From contig NZ_CP113056.1 of assembly GCF_026625645.1 (NCBI RefSeq), positions 3,943,001 to 4,007,000 on the forward strand: 64,000 nucleotides of DNA. Reading direction: 5' to 3'. The stretch is from Ancylobacter sp. SL191 (GTDB lineage: Bacteria; Pseudomonadota; Alphaproteobacteria; Rhizobiales; Xanthobacteraceae). A model generated the notes under the pieces. The model was not told the origin of the DNA. It saw nothing but the letters and a program-made list of their open reading frames with translations, and did not search any database. Below, one piece after another: positions 44,528 to 54,600 of this stretch (position 1 is its first letter; the number at the start of each line of letters is the position of its first letter). Both the position numbers and the translations under genes were made by a program.

Positions 44528-46932
44528 GCGGCGCCCTCCCCGGCTTCACGTCGCGCGCGGGCGGCGAGCACGGCCTCGCGCACCCGGCGCGGCGTCATCG
44601 GCGAGACGGTGAGCTCGACGCCGAGATCGGCCAGCGCGTCATTGATGGCATTGCCGATGGCGGCGGGCGGGGCGATGGCGCCGCCCTCGCCGATGCCCTT
44701 CTGCCCGAAGCGGGTGTTGGGCGAGGGCGTCTCCATATGCTGGATCCTCACCGGCGGCATCTCATTGGCGCCGGGGAGGAGATAATCGGCGAAGGTCGAG
44801 GCGAGCGGCTGGCCGTTCTCGTCATAGACCATCTCCTCATAGAGCGCCGTGCCGATGCCCTGCGCGGTGCCGCCATAGATCTGGCCGTCGACCACCATCG
44901 GGTTCAGCAGCACGCCGCCATCCTCGACGATGACATAGTCGAGGATTTCCACCTCGCCGGTCTCCGGCTCCACCGCGATGACGCAGGCATGGGTGGCGTA
45001 GGAGAAGGTGCCGGTATCGACCACCGGCCGGTAGCCGGCGACGAGGTCGAGCCCGTCCGGGTCGGCATCGACAGGCAGGTTCTGCGGCGCGCGATAGAAG
45101 GTGTGGGCGATTTCGCGGAAGGTGACGGAGCCGGCGGGGCCGACGACGCGGGCATCCTCGATCCGCACGGCATCCAGCGGGGCCTGCAGGAGATGCGCGC
45201 CGATGCGCTTGATGCGCTCGCCCAGCTTGTCGCAGGCGCTCGCCACCGCGCCGCCCGCCATCACGCCGGAGCGCGAGCCCCAGGTTCCCGTGGAATAGGG
45301 CGTCATCGCCGTGTCGCCATGCACGACATTGACCAGCTCCGGGTCGATGCCCAGCACCTCGCAGGCGATCTGCGCCAGCGTGGTCTCCATGGACTGGCCG
45401 TGGCTCTGATTGCCGACGCGCACCTCCAGCGTGCCGTCCGGGGTGAGCCGCGCGCCGCATTGCTCGAAGCCGGGCACCATGGGGATGCCCCAGCCGTGAT
45501 AGACCGAGGTGCCGTGGGCGCCCTGCTCGCAATAGACGGCATAGCCGAGGCCGATCCGGCGACCATCCGCCTCGCCCTGCTGCTGGCGGGCGCGCACGGC
45601 GTCATGACCGATCATGGCGTGGGCGCGGCGCAGGCTGTCGGGATAGTCGCCCATGTCGAATTCCTTGCCGGTGATGGACCGGAAGGGCATCTGGTCGGGT
45701 CGCACGAGATTGCGCAGCCGCACCTCATAGGGCTCGATCCCGGCGGCGCGGGCCACCGCGTCGATCATCAGCTCCATTGCCGTGCACACGCCGGTGCGGG
45801 CGACGCCGCGATAGGGCACGATGGGCGGCTTGTTGGAGCACACCGACAAGGCGCGGGCGCGGTAGGCCGGGAGGTTGTAAGGCCCCGGCAGGTTGGAGAC
45901 GACCTGCGCGCCCTCCAGACAGGCCGAGAACGGGTAGACCGAATAGGCGCCGGCATCGACATGGGCGGAGGCCTCGAAGCCGAGCAAATGGCCGTCCGCA
46001 TCCGCATAGGCGGTCATGATGTAATGGTGCTCGCGGCAATTGGCGGCGGCGATCAGGTGCTCGCGCCGGTCCTCCAGCCATTTGATCGGCCGGTCGAGCT
46101 TGAGCGCCGCCCAGGCGCAGCACACTTCCTCCGGCTGAAGCAGACCCTTCCAGCCGAAGCCGCCGCCGACATCGGGGGCGACGACGCGGATCTTGCGCTC
46201 GTCCAGCCCGAGGCACTCGGCAAGGCCGGAGCGGACGATGTGCGGCATCTGGGTCGAGGTCCACAGATGAAGCTGCTCGGTGTGGCGCTCGGAGACGGCG
46301 ATGCAGCCCTTGCCTTCCAGCGGCGCCATGCATTGCCGGCTGGTGCGCACCTCGCGCGTCACCTTGATCGGGGCATCCGCCAGCGCCGCGCTGAAATTCT
46401 GCTCGGTCTGCGAGATCAGGAACACATTGTCCGGCCAGTCCTCATGAATGCGTGCGGCGTCCGGGGTGACGGCGCGCAGCATGTCGTGATTGGCCGGCAG
46501 TTCCTCATAATCGACGTGGATCTCTTCCAGGAGATCCTCCGCCTCGGCGCGGGTGTCGGCCAGCACCATCACCACCGGCTCGCCGACGAAGCGCACCTTG
46601 CCGCTCGCGAGCGAGGGCTGGGTGGAGACGCGGAAGCCCGGCAGGCCGGTCTTGGCGAGAATGTCTTTCACCCCCACCATGTCGTCATGGGTGAAGGCGC
46701 GGCCCTTCAGATGGGCGGGAATGTGGATAGCGGTGATGCGGGCATGGGCGAGGGTCGCGCGCAGGAAGGCGACTTCCAGCTGGCCCGGAAATCGCATGTC
46801 GCCAATGAACCGCCCGCGCCCTTCCATGAGCCGGGCATCTTCCTTGCGGGGCAGCGACGCACCGACACCGCGCGCGGCCTTGCCCTGCCCGTCAACCGCC
46901 GGCGAACCGGTCTCGAACGCCCCTGACGACAC
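44524..46932 (-). CDS. Molybdenum hydroxylase large (molybdopterin) subunit
   Basis: The 802-residue catalytic subunit of the xanthine-dehydrogenase/CO-dehydrogenase family contains RFVGEPVVMVLADTRAEAED, DVGGGFGWKG, GNQSHGQSMETT and the C-terminal GIGEGGAIAPPAA, with the conserved catalytic glutamate. The active-site loop reads VPYRGVARTG: it lacks both the AYxCSFR of true aerobic CO dehydrogenase and the AYRGAGR of form II enzymes, so the substrate is something else, likely an N-heterocycle or aldehyde. It is first in the L-M-S/G operon and divergent from the other large subunit across a 149-base control region. Confidence 0.92.
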   Translation of the reverse strand: MSSGAFETGSPAVDGQGKAARGVGASLPRKEDARLMEGRGRFIGDMRFPGQLEVAFLRATLAHARITAIHIPAHLKGRAFTHDDMVGVKDILAKTGLPGFRVSTQPSLASGKVRFVGEPVVMVLADTRAEAEDLLEEIHVDYEELPANHDMLRAVTPDAARIHEDWPDNVFLISQTEQNFSAALADAPIKVTREVRTSRQCMAPLEGKGCIAVSERHTEQLHLWTSTQMPHIVRSGLAECLGLDERKIRVVAPDVGGGFGWKGLLQPEEVCCAWAALKLDRPIKWLEDRREHLIAAANCREHHYIMTAYADADGHLLGFEASAHVDAGAYSVYPFSACLEGAQVVSNLPGPYNLPAYRARALSVCSNKPPIVPYRGVARTGVCTAMELMIDAVARAAGIEPYEVRLRNLVRPDQMPFRSITGKEFDMGDYPDSLRRAHAMIGHDAVRARQQQGEADGRRIGLGYAVYCEQGAHGTSVYHGWGIPMVPGFEQCGARLTPDGTLEVRVGNQSHGQSMETTLAQIACEVLGIDPELVNVVHGDTAMTPYSTGTWGSRSGVMAGGAVASACDKLGERIKRIGAHLLQAPLDAVRIEDARVVGPAGSVTFREIAHTFYRAPQNLPVDADPDGLDLVAGYRPVVDTGTFSYATHACVIAVEPETGEVEILDYVIVEDGGVLLNPMVVDGQIYGGTAQGIGTALYEEMVYDENGQPLASTFADYLLPGANEMPPVRIQHMETPSPNTRFGQKGIGEGGAIAPPAAIGNAINDALADLGVELTVSPMTPRRVREAVLAARARREAGEGAA

Positions 46933-47081
46933 GCGCCTCGAACCTCACGTTGAAACTGCTATCTTATTCACGATGCGGACTTATCCTACGTTATGTGCTG
47001 GACTTTTAGCAAATAGAATGATTGGCAAGTGAGCACAATCATGCGATGCCTTTTTCGGCGGCAGAATGAGGGAGCGGCGCG
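46933..47081. promoter_or_regulatory. Divergent control region between the two large-subunit genes
   Basis: These 149 bases are AT-rich in the middle (about 46950-47045). They contain the best palindrome of the island, ATGATTG (47018-47024) with CAATCAT (47036-47042): perfect 7-bp arms and an 11-base spacer, 40 bases before the plus-strand start. A single regulator bound here could control both hydroxylases. Confidence 0.55.
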
Positions 47082-49394
47082 ATGAAGTTCGGTCTGGGTC
47101 AACCCTTCCGGCGGGTCGAGGATCTCCGGTTCATCACCGGCACCGGCCGCTTCACCGACGACATTCATTATGAGGGCGAGCTGTTCGCCGCCGTGGTGCG
47201 CGCCCCCGTCGCCCATGGCGTGCTCAACGGCGTCGATGTGAGCGCCGCGCGCGAGATGGAGGAGGTGCTGGCGGTCTACACCGCCGATGATCTCGCCGCC
47301 GACGGCATCGGCTCGCTCCCCGTCATCATCGTGCTCGACCATGTGAGCGGCGAGAAAATGCCGCTGCCCGCCCACACGCTGCTGGCCGGCGGGAAGGTAC
47401 GCTATCTCGGCGAGCCCGTCGCCTTCGTCGTGGCGACCTCCGCCCGCGCGGCGCAGGACGCGGCGGAAGCGGTGATGCTCGACATTGACGACCTGCCCAC
47501 TGTGGTCGAGCCCGCGAGCGCGCTGGCGGAGGACGCGCCGGAGCTGTTCGAGGAGGCGCCGGGCAATCTGGCGCTGCACTGGCGGCTCGGCGAGATCGAC
47601 GCGGCCGATGCCGCGCTCAAAGCCTCGGCGCGGGTGGTCGAGATCCAGCTCATCAATAACCGCATCGTCGTCTCCGCCATGGAGCCGCGCAACGCCATCG
47701 GGCTTTACGAAGCGGAAGCGGGCCAGTTCACGCTGGTGACGGGCAGCCAGGGCAGCCACATGATCCGCGACTTCATGTTCGAGGGCGTGTTCGGCCTGCC
47801 CGGCAACAGGCTGCGCGTCATCACGCCGGATGTCGGCGGCGGCTTCGGCATGAAGGCGATCCCCTACCCCGAGCAGGCGCTGGTGCTCTATGCCGCCCGC
47901 AAGCTCGGCCGTCCCGTGCGCTGGCAGTCGAGCCGGGCGGAAGCCTTCCTGTCGGACACGCAGGGGCGCGACAATGCCTCGAAGGCGTGGCTGGGGCTCG
48001 ATGCGGAGAACCGCTTCACCGCGCTGAAGGTGGAGACGCTGGCGAGCGCCGGCGGGGCGCTCTCGGCCTTCGGCGTCTATTGCCCGACACTCTCCGGCCC
48101 GCCCATGGCGCCGGGCGTCTACAAGATCCCGGTGGTGGCGACCGATGTGCGCATCGCCTACACCAACAATGCCCCGATCGACGCCTATCGCGGCGCCGGG
48201 CGGCCGGAGGCGGCCTATCTGATCGAGCGTCTGGTCGACAAGGCGGCGCGCGAGATCGGCATCGGGCCGGACGCCTTGCGTGCGCTCAACATGATCCCGC
48301 CCGAGGAGATGCCGCACCGGACGGCGACCGGCGTGACCTATGATTCCGGCGATTTCGTCCGGGTGATGCACCGCGCCATGGAGGAAGCCGACTGGGCCGG
48401 CTTCCCGGCCCGGCGAGCGGCGGGCGACGGCACGCTCCGCGGCATCGGCCTCGCCTATTACATCGAGCGCACCGGCGTGCCCGGCAAGGAAGGCGCACGG
48501 GTGGAGATCGCCACTGACGGCGCGGTGACCGTGCATGTCGGCACGCAGTCCACCGGGCAGGGCCATGAGACCACCTATGTGCAGATGACCGCCGAGGCGC
48601 TAGGCCTCGACCCTGCTCGCATCACGGTGAAGACCGGCGACACCGCCCATCCCATCCCCTCGGCCGGCGGCACGGTCGCCTCGCGCTCCATGGTGCATGG
48701 CGGCGGCGCGCTGAAGCTCGCCGCCGGGGCGCTGCTGGCGAAGGCCAGTCAGGCGGCGGCGAAGCTCATGGAGGTCGACGAGCGCGAGCTGGAGTTCGAC
48801 GAGGGCCTGTTCCGCGTGCCCGGCACCAACCGGCATGTCGGCATCGTCGATGTCGCCGCCAAGGTCGGCGGGCTGGAGGGTGTCGGCGATTTCGAGCAGA
48901 TGATCGGCACCTTCCCCAATGGCGCGCATATTTGCGAGGTCGCGGTGGACCCGGAGACCGGGTTCATCACCGTCGAGCGCTACACGGTGGTCGATGATTT
49001 CGGCCGCACGCTGAACCCGCTCGTGCTGTCCGGGCAGGTGCATGGCGGCATCGCGCAGGGGATCGGCCAGGCGATGACCGAGCGCACGGTGTACGACCCC
49101 GAGACCGGGCAGATGCTGTCCGGCTCCTTCATGGATTACGGCCTGCCGCGCGCCGACGACCTGCCCTTCTTTTCTGTGACGACGCAGAACACCCCCTGCA
49201 CGACCAACCCGCTCGGCATCAAGGGCGCGGGGGAAGCCGGCGCCATCGGCGCCCCGCCCGCCTTCGTCAACGCGGTGGTGGACGCGCTCGAAGGGCTCGG
49301 CATCACCCATCTCGACATGCCGCTGACCCCGTCGCGGGTGTGGGAGGCGATCGAGGGGGCGAAAGCCTTGGCGCGCCAGACGTCGTATGATTAG
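47082..49394 (+). CDS. Orphan molybdenum hydroxylase large subunit, form II CoxL-like
   Basis: The 770-residue catalytic subunit starts MKFGLGQPFRRVEDLRFITG. It contains DVGGGFGMKAIPYPEQALVL, the active-site loop PIDAYRGAGRPEAAYL (exactly the AYRGAGR signature of form II CoxL proteins), THVGTQSTGQGHETT-like VHVGTQSTGQGHETTY, and GIKGAGEAGAIGAPP with the catalytic glutamate. Form II enzymes do not have a settled substrate and most are not CO dehydrogenases. No small or medium subunit follows it. The nearest unpaired ones are at 29562-30863, so a complex split across the island is likely. Confidence 0.92.
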   Translation: MKFGLGQPFRRVEDLRFITGTGRFTDDIHYEGELFAAVVRAPVAHGVLNGVDVSAAREMEEVLAVYTADDLAADGIGSLPVIIVLDHVSGEKMPLPAHTLLAGGKVRYLGEPVAFVVATSARAAQDAAEAVMLDIDDLPTVVEPASALAEDAPELFEEAPGNLALHWRLGEIDAADAALKASARVVEIQLINNRIVVSAMEPRNAIGLYEAEAGQFTLVTGSQGSHMIRDFMFEGVFGLPGNRLRVITPDVGGGFGMKAIPYPEQALVLYAARKLGRPVRWQSSRAEAFLSDTQGRDNASKAWLGLDAENRFTALKVETLASAGGALSAFGVYCPTLSGPPMAPGVYKIPVVATDVRIAYTNNAPIDAYRGAGRPEAAYLIERLVDKAAREIGIGPDALRALNMIPPEEMPHRTATGVTYDSGDFVRVMHRAMEEADWAGFPARRAAGDGTLRGIGLAYYIERTGVPGKEGARVEIATDGAVTVHVGTQSTGQGHETTYVQMTAEALGLDPARITVKTGDTAHPIPSAGGTVASRSMVHGGGALKLAAGALLAKASQAAAKLMEVDERELEFDEGLFRVPGTNRHVGIVDVAAKVGGLEGVGDFEQMIGTFPNGAHICEVAVDPETGFITVERYTVVDDFGRTLNPLVLSGQVHGGIAQGIGQAMTERTVYDPETGQMLSGSFMDYGLPRADDLPFFSVTTQNTPCTTNPLGIKGAGEAGAIGAPPAFVNAVVDALEGLGITHLDMPLTPSRVWEAIEGAKALARQTSYD

Positions 49395-49395
49395 A

Positions 49396-49418
49396 GTTCG
49401 GACGTCTTTCGTCCGAAC
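49396..49418 (+). terminator. Hairpin between the orphan large subunit and a diguanylate cyclase
   Basis: GTTCGGACG and CGTCCGAAC make a perfect 9-bp stem around TCTTT, starting one base after the large-subunit stop and ending 6 bases before the next start codon. No U-run follows. It may end the upstream message or, more interestingly, cover the ribosome-binding site of the cyclase. Confidence 0.45.
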
Positions 49419-49424
49419 GCGTTG

Positions 49425-50801
49425 ATGAATCCGCCTGTACCTGTCTCATCCGCGAGCGACACGCCATCCCTCGCCGCCGGCTCTCCTGATCTCGCGGCGC
49501 TCTGCCGGATCGCGCGGGATCTTCTGGATGTGCCCTTCGCCTGCCTGTGGCAGGGCGACCATGTATGGCTGGCGAGCATCGACGACAGCACCTTTGGGCC
49601 CTCCGTCGCCGCCGCTCTTCGGACGGACCTGCCGCCGGACGATCCCGCATCGCCCCTGCTCGTCCTCGGCGATACGCGGAACGGCCCTGCACCCGCTAAG
49701 CTGAGCGGGGTCGCGGGAGAGAAGCGCGTGCGCTTTCTCGCCGTGCTGACGGTCGCCGTCCCTGCCGCGTGCAACCTTGAGCCTTGCCGCCTTGCCGTCC
49801 TCGACACGCGGCCGCGTGATCTCGCCCCCGATCAGCGGCGGCAACTGCTGGATCTCGGCACCCTCGCCGGTCAGGCCCTGCAGTTGAGCTGGCAGGCCGA
49901 GCTCGCCCGCCGGCAGGAGAAGGAATTCCGCCTGCTGGCGGAGACCTCGACCGACACCATCGTGCGCGGCAATCTCGAGGGCATCCGCCTCTATATCTCG
50001 CCCTCCGTGCGCGCCCTGCTCGGTTATGAGCCGGAAGAGCTGATCGGCCATCGCGCGATCGACCTCGTTCACCCGGAAGATCGTGAGAGTTTCGGCGCGC
50101 TCATGGCGGAGATCCGCTCCGGTAAGCTTGAGACCGGGGCTTCCGAGGTGCGCCAACGCCATAAGGACGGCCACTGGGTGTGGATGGAAGCCTCGGTCCG
50201 GCTCACCTATGATCCGGCCACGGGAGCCCCCAATGGCTATGTGGCTTCCGTGCGCGACATCCAGCGGCGCAAGCAGGCGGAAAGCCACCTCGAATATCTG
50301 GCGTCGCACGATACGCTCACCGGTCTTGCCAACCGGGCGGTTTTCGACCAGCGGCTGGCGGAGGCCGTGCGGCAGGCGCAGCGGGATGGACGCCGCTTCG
50401 CCCTTTTCTGCATGGACATCGACGGCTTCAAGCGCATCAACGACACGTTCGGCCATCAGGCCGGAGACGCCGTGCTGAGCGAAGCCGCGCGGCGGTTTCA
50501 GGTCGCCATAAGCGACGACGACATCGCGGTCCGGTTGGGCGGCGATGAATTCGCCTTGATACGGATGCTGGACGACGCCGAACCTGCCGTCTCGGCCACC
50601 ATGATGGCAGAACGTCTGATCGACGCGATGGCGCGTCCGATCCTGTTCCGGGCACATGAGATTCAGGCCACGCTCAGCATCGGCATCGCGCTGGCCCCGC
50701 AGGACGGGCTGGATGTCGATCAGGTGCTCTCGGCGGCAGACCGCGCGCTTTATGCCGCCAAACTCGGCGGCCGCAACACGTACCGGTTTGCCTCCCGCTG
50801 A
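49425..50801 (+). CDS. GAF-like/PAS/GGDEF diguanylate cyclase
   Basis: The 458-residue soluble protein has a GAF-like N-terminal part (about 20-150; ALCRIARDLLDVPFACLWQG), a PAS domain with PAC segment (about 165-285; FRLLAETSTDTIVRGN, ALLGYEPEELIGHRAIDLVH, YVASVRDIQRRKQAE), then a GGDEF domain (DTLTGLANRAVFDQRL, FCMDIDGFKRINDTFG, RLGGDEFALI). The active loop is the canonical GGDEF. An RxxD inhibitory site is not present at the usual place. It begins 30 bases after the orphan Mo-hydroxylase gene, but is probably unrelated in function. Confidence 0.92.
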   Translation: MNPPVPVSSASDTPSLAAGSPDLAALCRIARDLLDVPFACLWQGDHVWLASIDDSTFGPSVAAALRTDLPPDDPASPLLVLGDTRNGPAPAKLSGVAGEKRVRFLAVLTVAVPAACNLEPCRLAVLDTRPRDLAPDQRRQLLDLGTLAGQALQLSWQAELARRQEKEFRLLAETSTDTIVRGNLEGIRLYISPSVRALLGYEPEELIGHRAIDLVHPEDRESFGALMAEIRSGKLETGASEVRQRHKDGHWVWMEASVRLTYDPATGAPNGYVASVRDIQRRKQAESHLEYLASHDTLTGLANRAVFDQRLAEAVRQAQRDGRRFALFCMDIDGFKRINDTFGHQAGDAVLSEAARRFQVAISDDDIAVRLGGDEFALIRMLDDAEPAVSATMMAERLIDAMARPILFRAHEIQATLSIGIALAPQDGLDVDQVLSAADRALYAAKLGGRNTYRFASR

Positions 50802-50874
50802 GCCCCCAACCCACAGGCCTCGCGTGTCCGGCCGGTGAGCGCTGCGCCGGAAGCGCTCACGTGAGAAGTGCCCC

Positions 50875-51594
50875 CTAAGGCACCTCCGGCCGCGTCGCCT
50901 CTTCCGGCCACCAGCCGTCGGCGCGCAGGGTGAAGCGCGGGCAGCCATAGGCGGCGCGGATGGTGTCGGGCGGGAGGACATCCGCCATCGCCGCCACCCA
51001 GCGATTGGTCTGCTTCATCGCCACCACCATGCCGGCGATCTCGGCCCCCGCGCGGGCGAGCAGCCGGCAGGCGGCCACCGCCGTCGCGCCGGTGGAGATG
51101 GCGTCATCCACCAGAACGACGCGCCGGCCTTCGATGAGCGGCAGCAGGTTCGGGTCGAGCCGCAGACGTTTGCCGGCTTCCGGCGAGGTGATGGAGGAGA
51201 CCGGCTCGGAGAGTTCGTCCGCGTACCAGAACTTGCGGGAATAGCCGAGCGGCACATAGCGGGTCTGGCCGAGGCGCTCGGCTACCCCGGCGGCGAAGGC
51301 GAGGCCGAGGGTCGGCAGGCCGGCGACCACCTCGGCGCCCAGCCCCCGCGCCTCCTCCGCCATCGCGTCGCTGAGCGCGGCGACCACCTGATGGGAGGCC
51401 TGATTGGCGATGAGCGAGGCGACGGCCTGCTCGGCGTTCGGCAGACGGCGCAGCGGCAGGACCAGCACCCGGCCATCCGGCAGCGTCACCGGATAGCCCC
51501 GCCTATAGGGCGGCGCGGCCGCGACACCGGCCGGCACGCCGGGGTGCAGTTCCTGCCAATAGGCCAGCGTGGATTCGGTGAAATCGTCGGTCAC
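50875..51594 (-). CDS. Phosphoribosyltransferase family protein
   Basis: The 239-residue product contains the PRPP-binding loop VVLVDDAISTGATAVAACRLL and an upstream AGLPTLGLAFAAGVAERLG helix, as in type I phosphoribosyltransferases. RYVPLGYSRKFWYADELSEP is a flexible-hood region. The base accepted is unknown; it resembles uncharacterised orotate/adenine-type PRTases rather than the biosynthetic pyrE. The GTG at 51592-51594 (VTDDFTESTLAYWQ) was chosen as start; an ATG at 51655-51657 would add 21 low-complexity residues. It lies 88 bases past the stop of the TonB receptor. Confidence 0.75.
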   Translation of the reverse strand: MTDDFTESTLAYWQELHPGVPAGVAAAPPYRRGYPVTLPDGRVLVLPLRRLPNAEQAVASLIANQASHQVVAALSDAMAEEARGLGAEVVAGLPTLGLAFAAGVAERLGQTRYVPLGYSRKFWYADELSEPVSSITSPEAGKRLRLDPNLLPLIEGRRVVLVDDAISTGATAVAACRLLARAGAEIAGMVVAMKQTNRWVAAMADVLPPDTIRAAYGCPRFTLRADGWWPEEATRPEVP

Positions 51595-51682
51595 GCCCCA
51601 GCCTAGCGGCGCAGGGCGGGCCGGGCCATCGCCAAGGAGGGCCCGCGCGCCCCGCATCCACAGCGGTAAGGCGCGCGGCGCT

Positions 51683-54600
51683 TCAGAACCGATAGTTCAG
51701 GCCGATGCGGAAGAGCTGGAGATTGGCCTCGTTGGAGGCGGTGCGGCCGATCACATCGTCGCCCGCGCCGTTGAAGCCCTGATAGACATAGCCGTTCACG
51801 ATCCCGTCGCAGCCAACGGTGACGCGGCCGCGCCGGCACAGCGTGCGGATCTGGTAATCGCGGCTGACGCCGCCCCGGCCATTGCCGAACAGGAAGTCCT
51901 CCGCCCCGAAGCCGGCATAGAGATACTCCGCCTTCAGCGACCAGTTGCTGCCGAAGGCATATTCGGCGCCGGCGCCGACGGAGAAGCCGGTGCGCACATT
52001 ATCCGCCGTCTCGGTGAAGGCGAGTGAGGTGCTGCTGGGGGTGGGCGCGGAGGAGCTGGAGGCCGGGTTGGCGGCGGCGAGATACTGGCCGCGCTGTTCG
52101 GTCTCCTTCAGGAAGGCCAGACCGCCCGTGCCATAGACCATCCAGTTGCCGGCGGCGTAACCGACGCGGGCGCGCACGGTGGAGAGCCAGTCATACTGGT
52201 ACTTGATACGGGCCTCGCGGGCGTCGCGCTCCATGAGCGCGGCGGTCTCCGTCGAATAGATCACATCCTCGTCCTGCATCTGCATCCAGGAGAAATCCGC
52301 CTCGATGCCGATAACCAGGTTATTGGCGAACTGGTAGTTGAAGCCGCCCTGGAAGCCACCGATCATGCCCTCCAGGCTCTGGTCGGCGGATTCGCTCGCC
52401 GCCAACGCATTGGCGCTTCCATCGCCCGCCGTGGTGGTGCCGGTGATCTGGCCATAGCCGAAGCCGGCATTCACGCCGACATAGGGGCCGGTCCACGGGC
52501 CGTTGGGCTTGGGAAAGCTCTTGGTCAGCGCCGGCAGCGGCCCCTCCCCGCCCAGCTTGCCGGTGAGGCCGACAGTGATGGTGCGGCCCGGCGCGGGCAT
52601 GTCGGTGTTGTTGAGCGCGTCGACATAATAGGCGTCGAGCAGGTTCTGCACGCCGACATCGAGGGTGAGATGATCGTTGATCTTCCACTGGCCGAACAGA
52701 TCGACCACCGTATAGGGCGCCCAGGCCTTGGTGATGAAGAAGTAGGTATCGTTCTCGCCCTGATAGAGCTCGGCGAGGCGCTCGCCGACATAGGTGACGC
52801 GCCCGCCGACGGTGACGCGGTCATCCCAGAACCGCAGGCCGGCGGTGACCGAGGCGGTGAATTCCGGCGGCACCTGATTGGTCAAATAGTCCGCCTGAAG
52901 CGTGTAGTCGATGCACTCCCCGTCATCGAGGCAGGCATTGAAGCCGGTGTAGTAGTTGATGCCGAAATCGACAAAACCCCAGCCGGCATCGTAGCCGCCG
53001 GAGAATTCGACGCCCTGAAACTGCACATAGTCGTAATTGAACAGGATCATCCGGCCGTTCTCATATTCCCGGCCGATATAATTGTAGGTCTTGTTGTCGA
53101 AATAGGCGAGCTTCAGCTTGGCCTCGTCGCCCGGCTTGAACAGATTCTCGCGCAGGAAATTGACGCCGACCTCGAAATTGCGGGCGTTTTCAGCCTCGAG
53201 GTCGGGATTGAACAGCTGCTCGCCGCGGGTCATGCTGACTTCGCGCAGGCTCGGCGGGCGGATGCCGGTCTGGTACTGCGCGTAGACCTGCCAGCCCTCC
53301 GCCGGGCTGAGGGTGACGCTGATCGACGGGCTCACCCCATCGCCGGCATAGGTGGCGAAGTCCTCCCCCTCATAGGACCAGCTCTCCACGCCCAGGAAGG
53401 TGCTCTGATAGTTGATGTATTGCAGCTCGCCTTCCACCGCGAGCCAGGACCACGGCTCCCATTTGGCGCGGCCGAAGACGCTGGCGACCTGCGCCTGCGC
53501 ATCCGGCGGGATGGCGCCATTGCCGTAATCGACGAGCAGATCGCCCACCGGCGTGCCGCTCTCCTGCCGGTAGGAACCGCCAAAGGTGACGGCGAGCGGG
53601 GTAGAGGCCAGGCTGAACAGCGAGGTGTTGGAGGCGGAGATGCCGGCATTCACCGCGTTCTGCGGCACCGGCGTCGCGGTGGAATAGGCGGCGTAGTTCA
53701 CCGTCTCGTCGATGTTCGACACATAGGCGTTGGCGTGGATGTCGACGAGATCGGTCTCGACTGGCTTGTAGTGGTAATGCACCGTCGCCTGGTCGAGCGA
53801 GACCGAGTTGAGCGGCATTTGCAGCATGTAATTGTCAACATTGACGACGCCCGGCGTCACCTCGCCATAGACATTGTCGTAATGCATGTAGGCGAGCTTG
53901 ATTTCCTGCTCGTCGGTCGGGCGCAGCACGGTCTTGAGCAGCACGGAGGTCACGTCCTCCGAGGTGTTGTAGACCTCCTGCCCATAGCCATAGCTGGACA
54001 GGCGCTGCGGCCCGTCGACGCCGTCATAGGTCAGCGAGCCGTTGGTGCCGGCGGAATAATTGCCGGTCTTGCGGCGCACGAAGGCGGCGACGAAGTCGAT
54101 GTTCTCCGAGGTGGTGGCGAGCGCCAGGCTGATATTGGTCGGGCCGGGCGCGTCGCCGCTGCTCTCGGCGACGCCCGACTGGCCGATCACCGGGTCGGTG
54201 AGGCCCGAGGTCAGGCCGGCGCGCACGCGGGCGCCATAGGTCTGGCCGGGGTCGAGAATATCGGCCACGCCCAGCGTTTCCGCCGCGATGGTGCCGCCGA
54301 TGGCACCGGCGACGCCGCCATCCGGCCCCTTGGTGATGGTGATGCCGGAGATCAGGTCGGGGTCGATATAGGTGCGGTTATCAACGCCATTATAGCCGCG
54401 ATAGGAGGAGGTCGCCTGCTGCGAGCCGTCAATCGTGGTGGCGACGCGGTTCATGCCCTGGAGACCGCGAATATTCGGGTCGATCGAGCCACCATTATTG
54501 CTGGAGCCGGTGAAAACGCCGGGCGTGCTCTGGAAGATCGCGCCTGAGGTCAGGCCGGGAAAACGCTCGATGTCGGCGGCGGAGATGTAATTGGTCGATC

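Noticed and set aside
44737..46926. 729-codon plus-strand open frame
   Set aside because: It is antisense to the molybdenum hydroxylase large subunit, composed mainly of His, Arg, Asp and Gly, with no recognisable motif; a typical high-GC shadow frame.
44524..49394. Aerobic CO dehydrogenase
   Set aside because: The AYxCSFR active-site loop of true CoxL is missing in both large subunits (PYRGVARTG and AYRGAGR), so CO oxidation is not supported despite CoxG/M/S-like partners.
52670..54547. 625-codon plus-strand open frame
   Set aside because: It is antisense to the first TonB receptor and low in complexity; the receptor reading is fully supported by domains.
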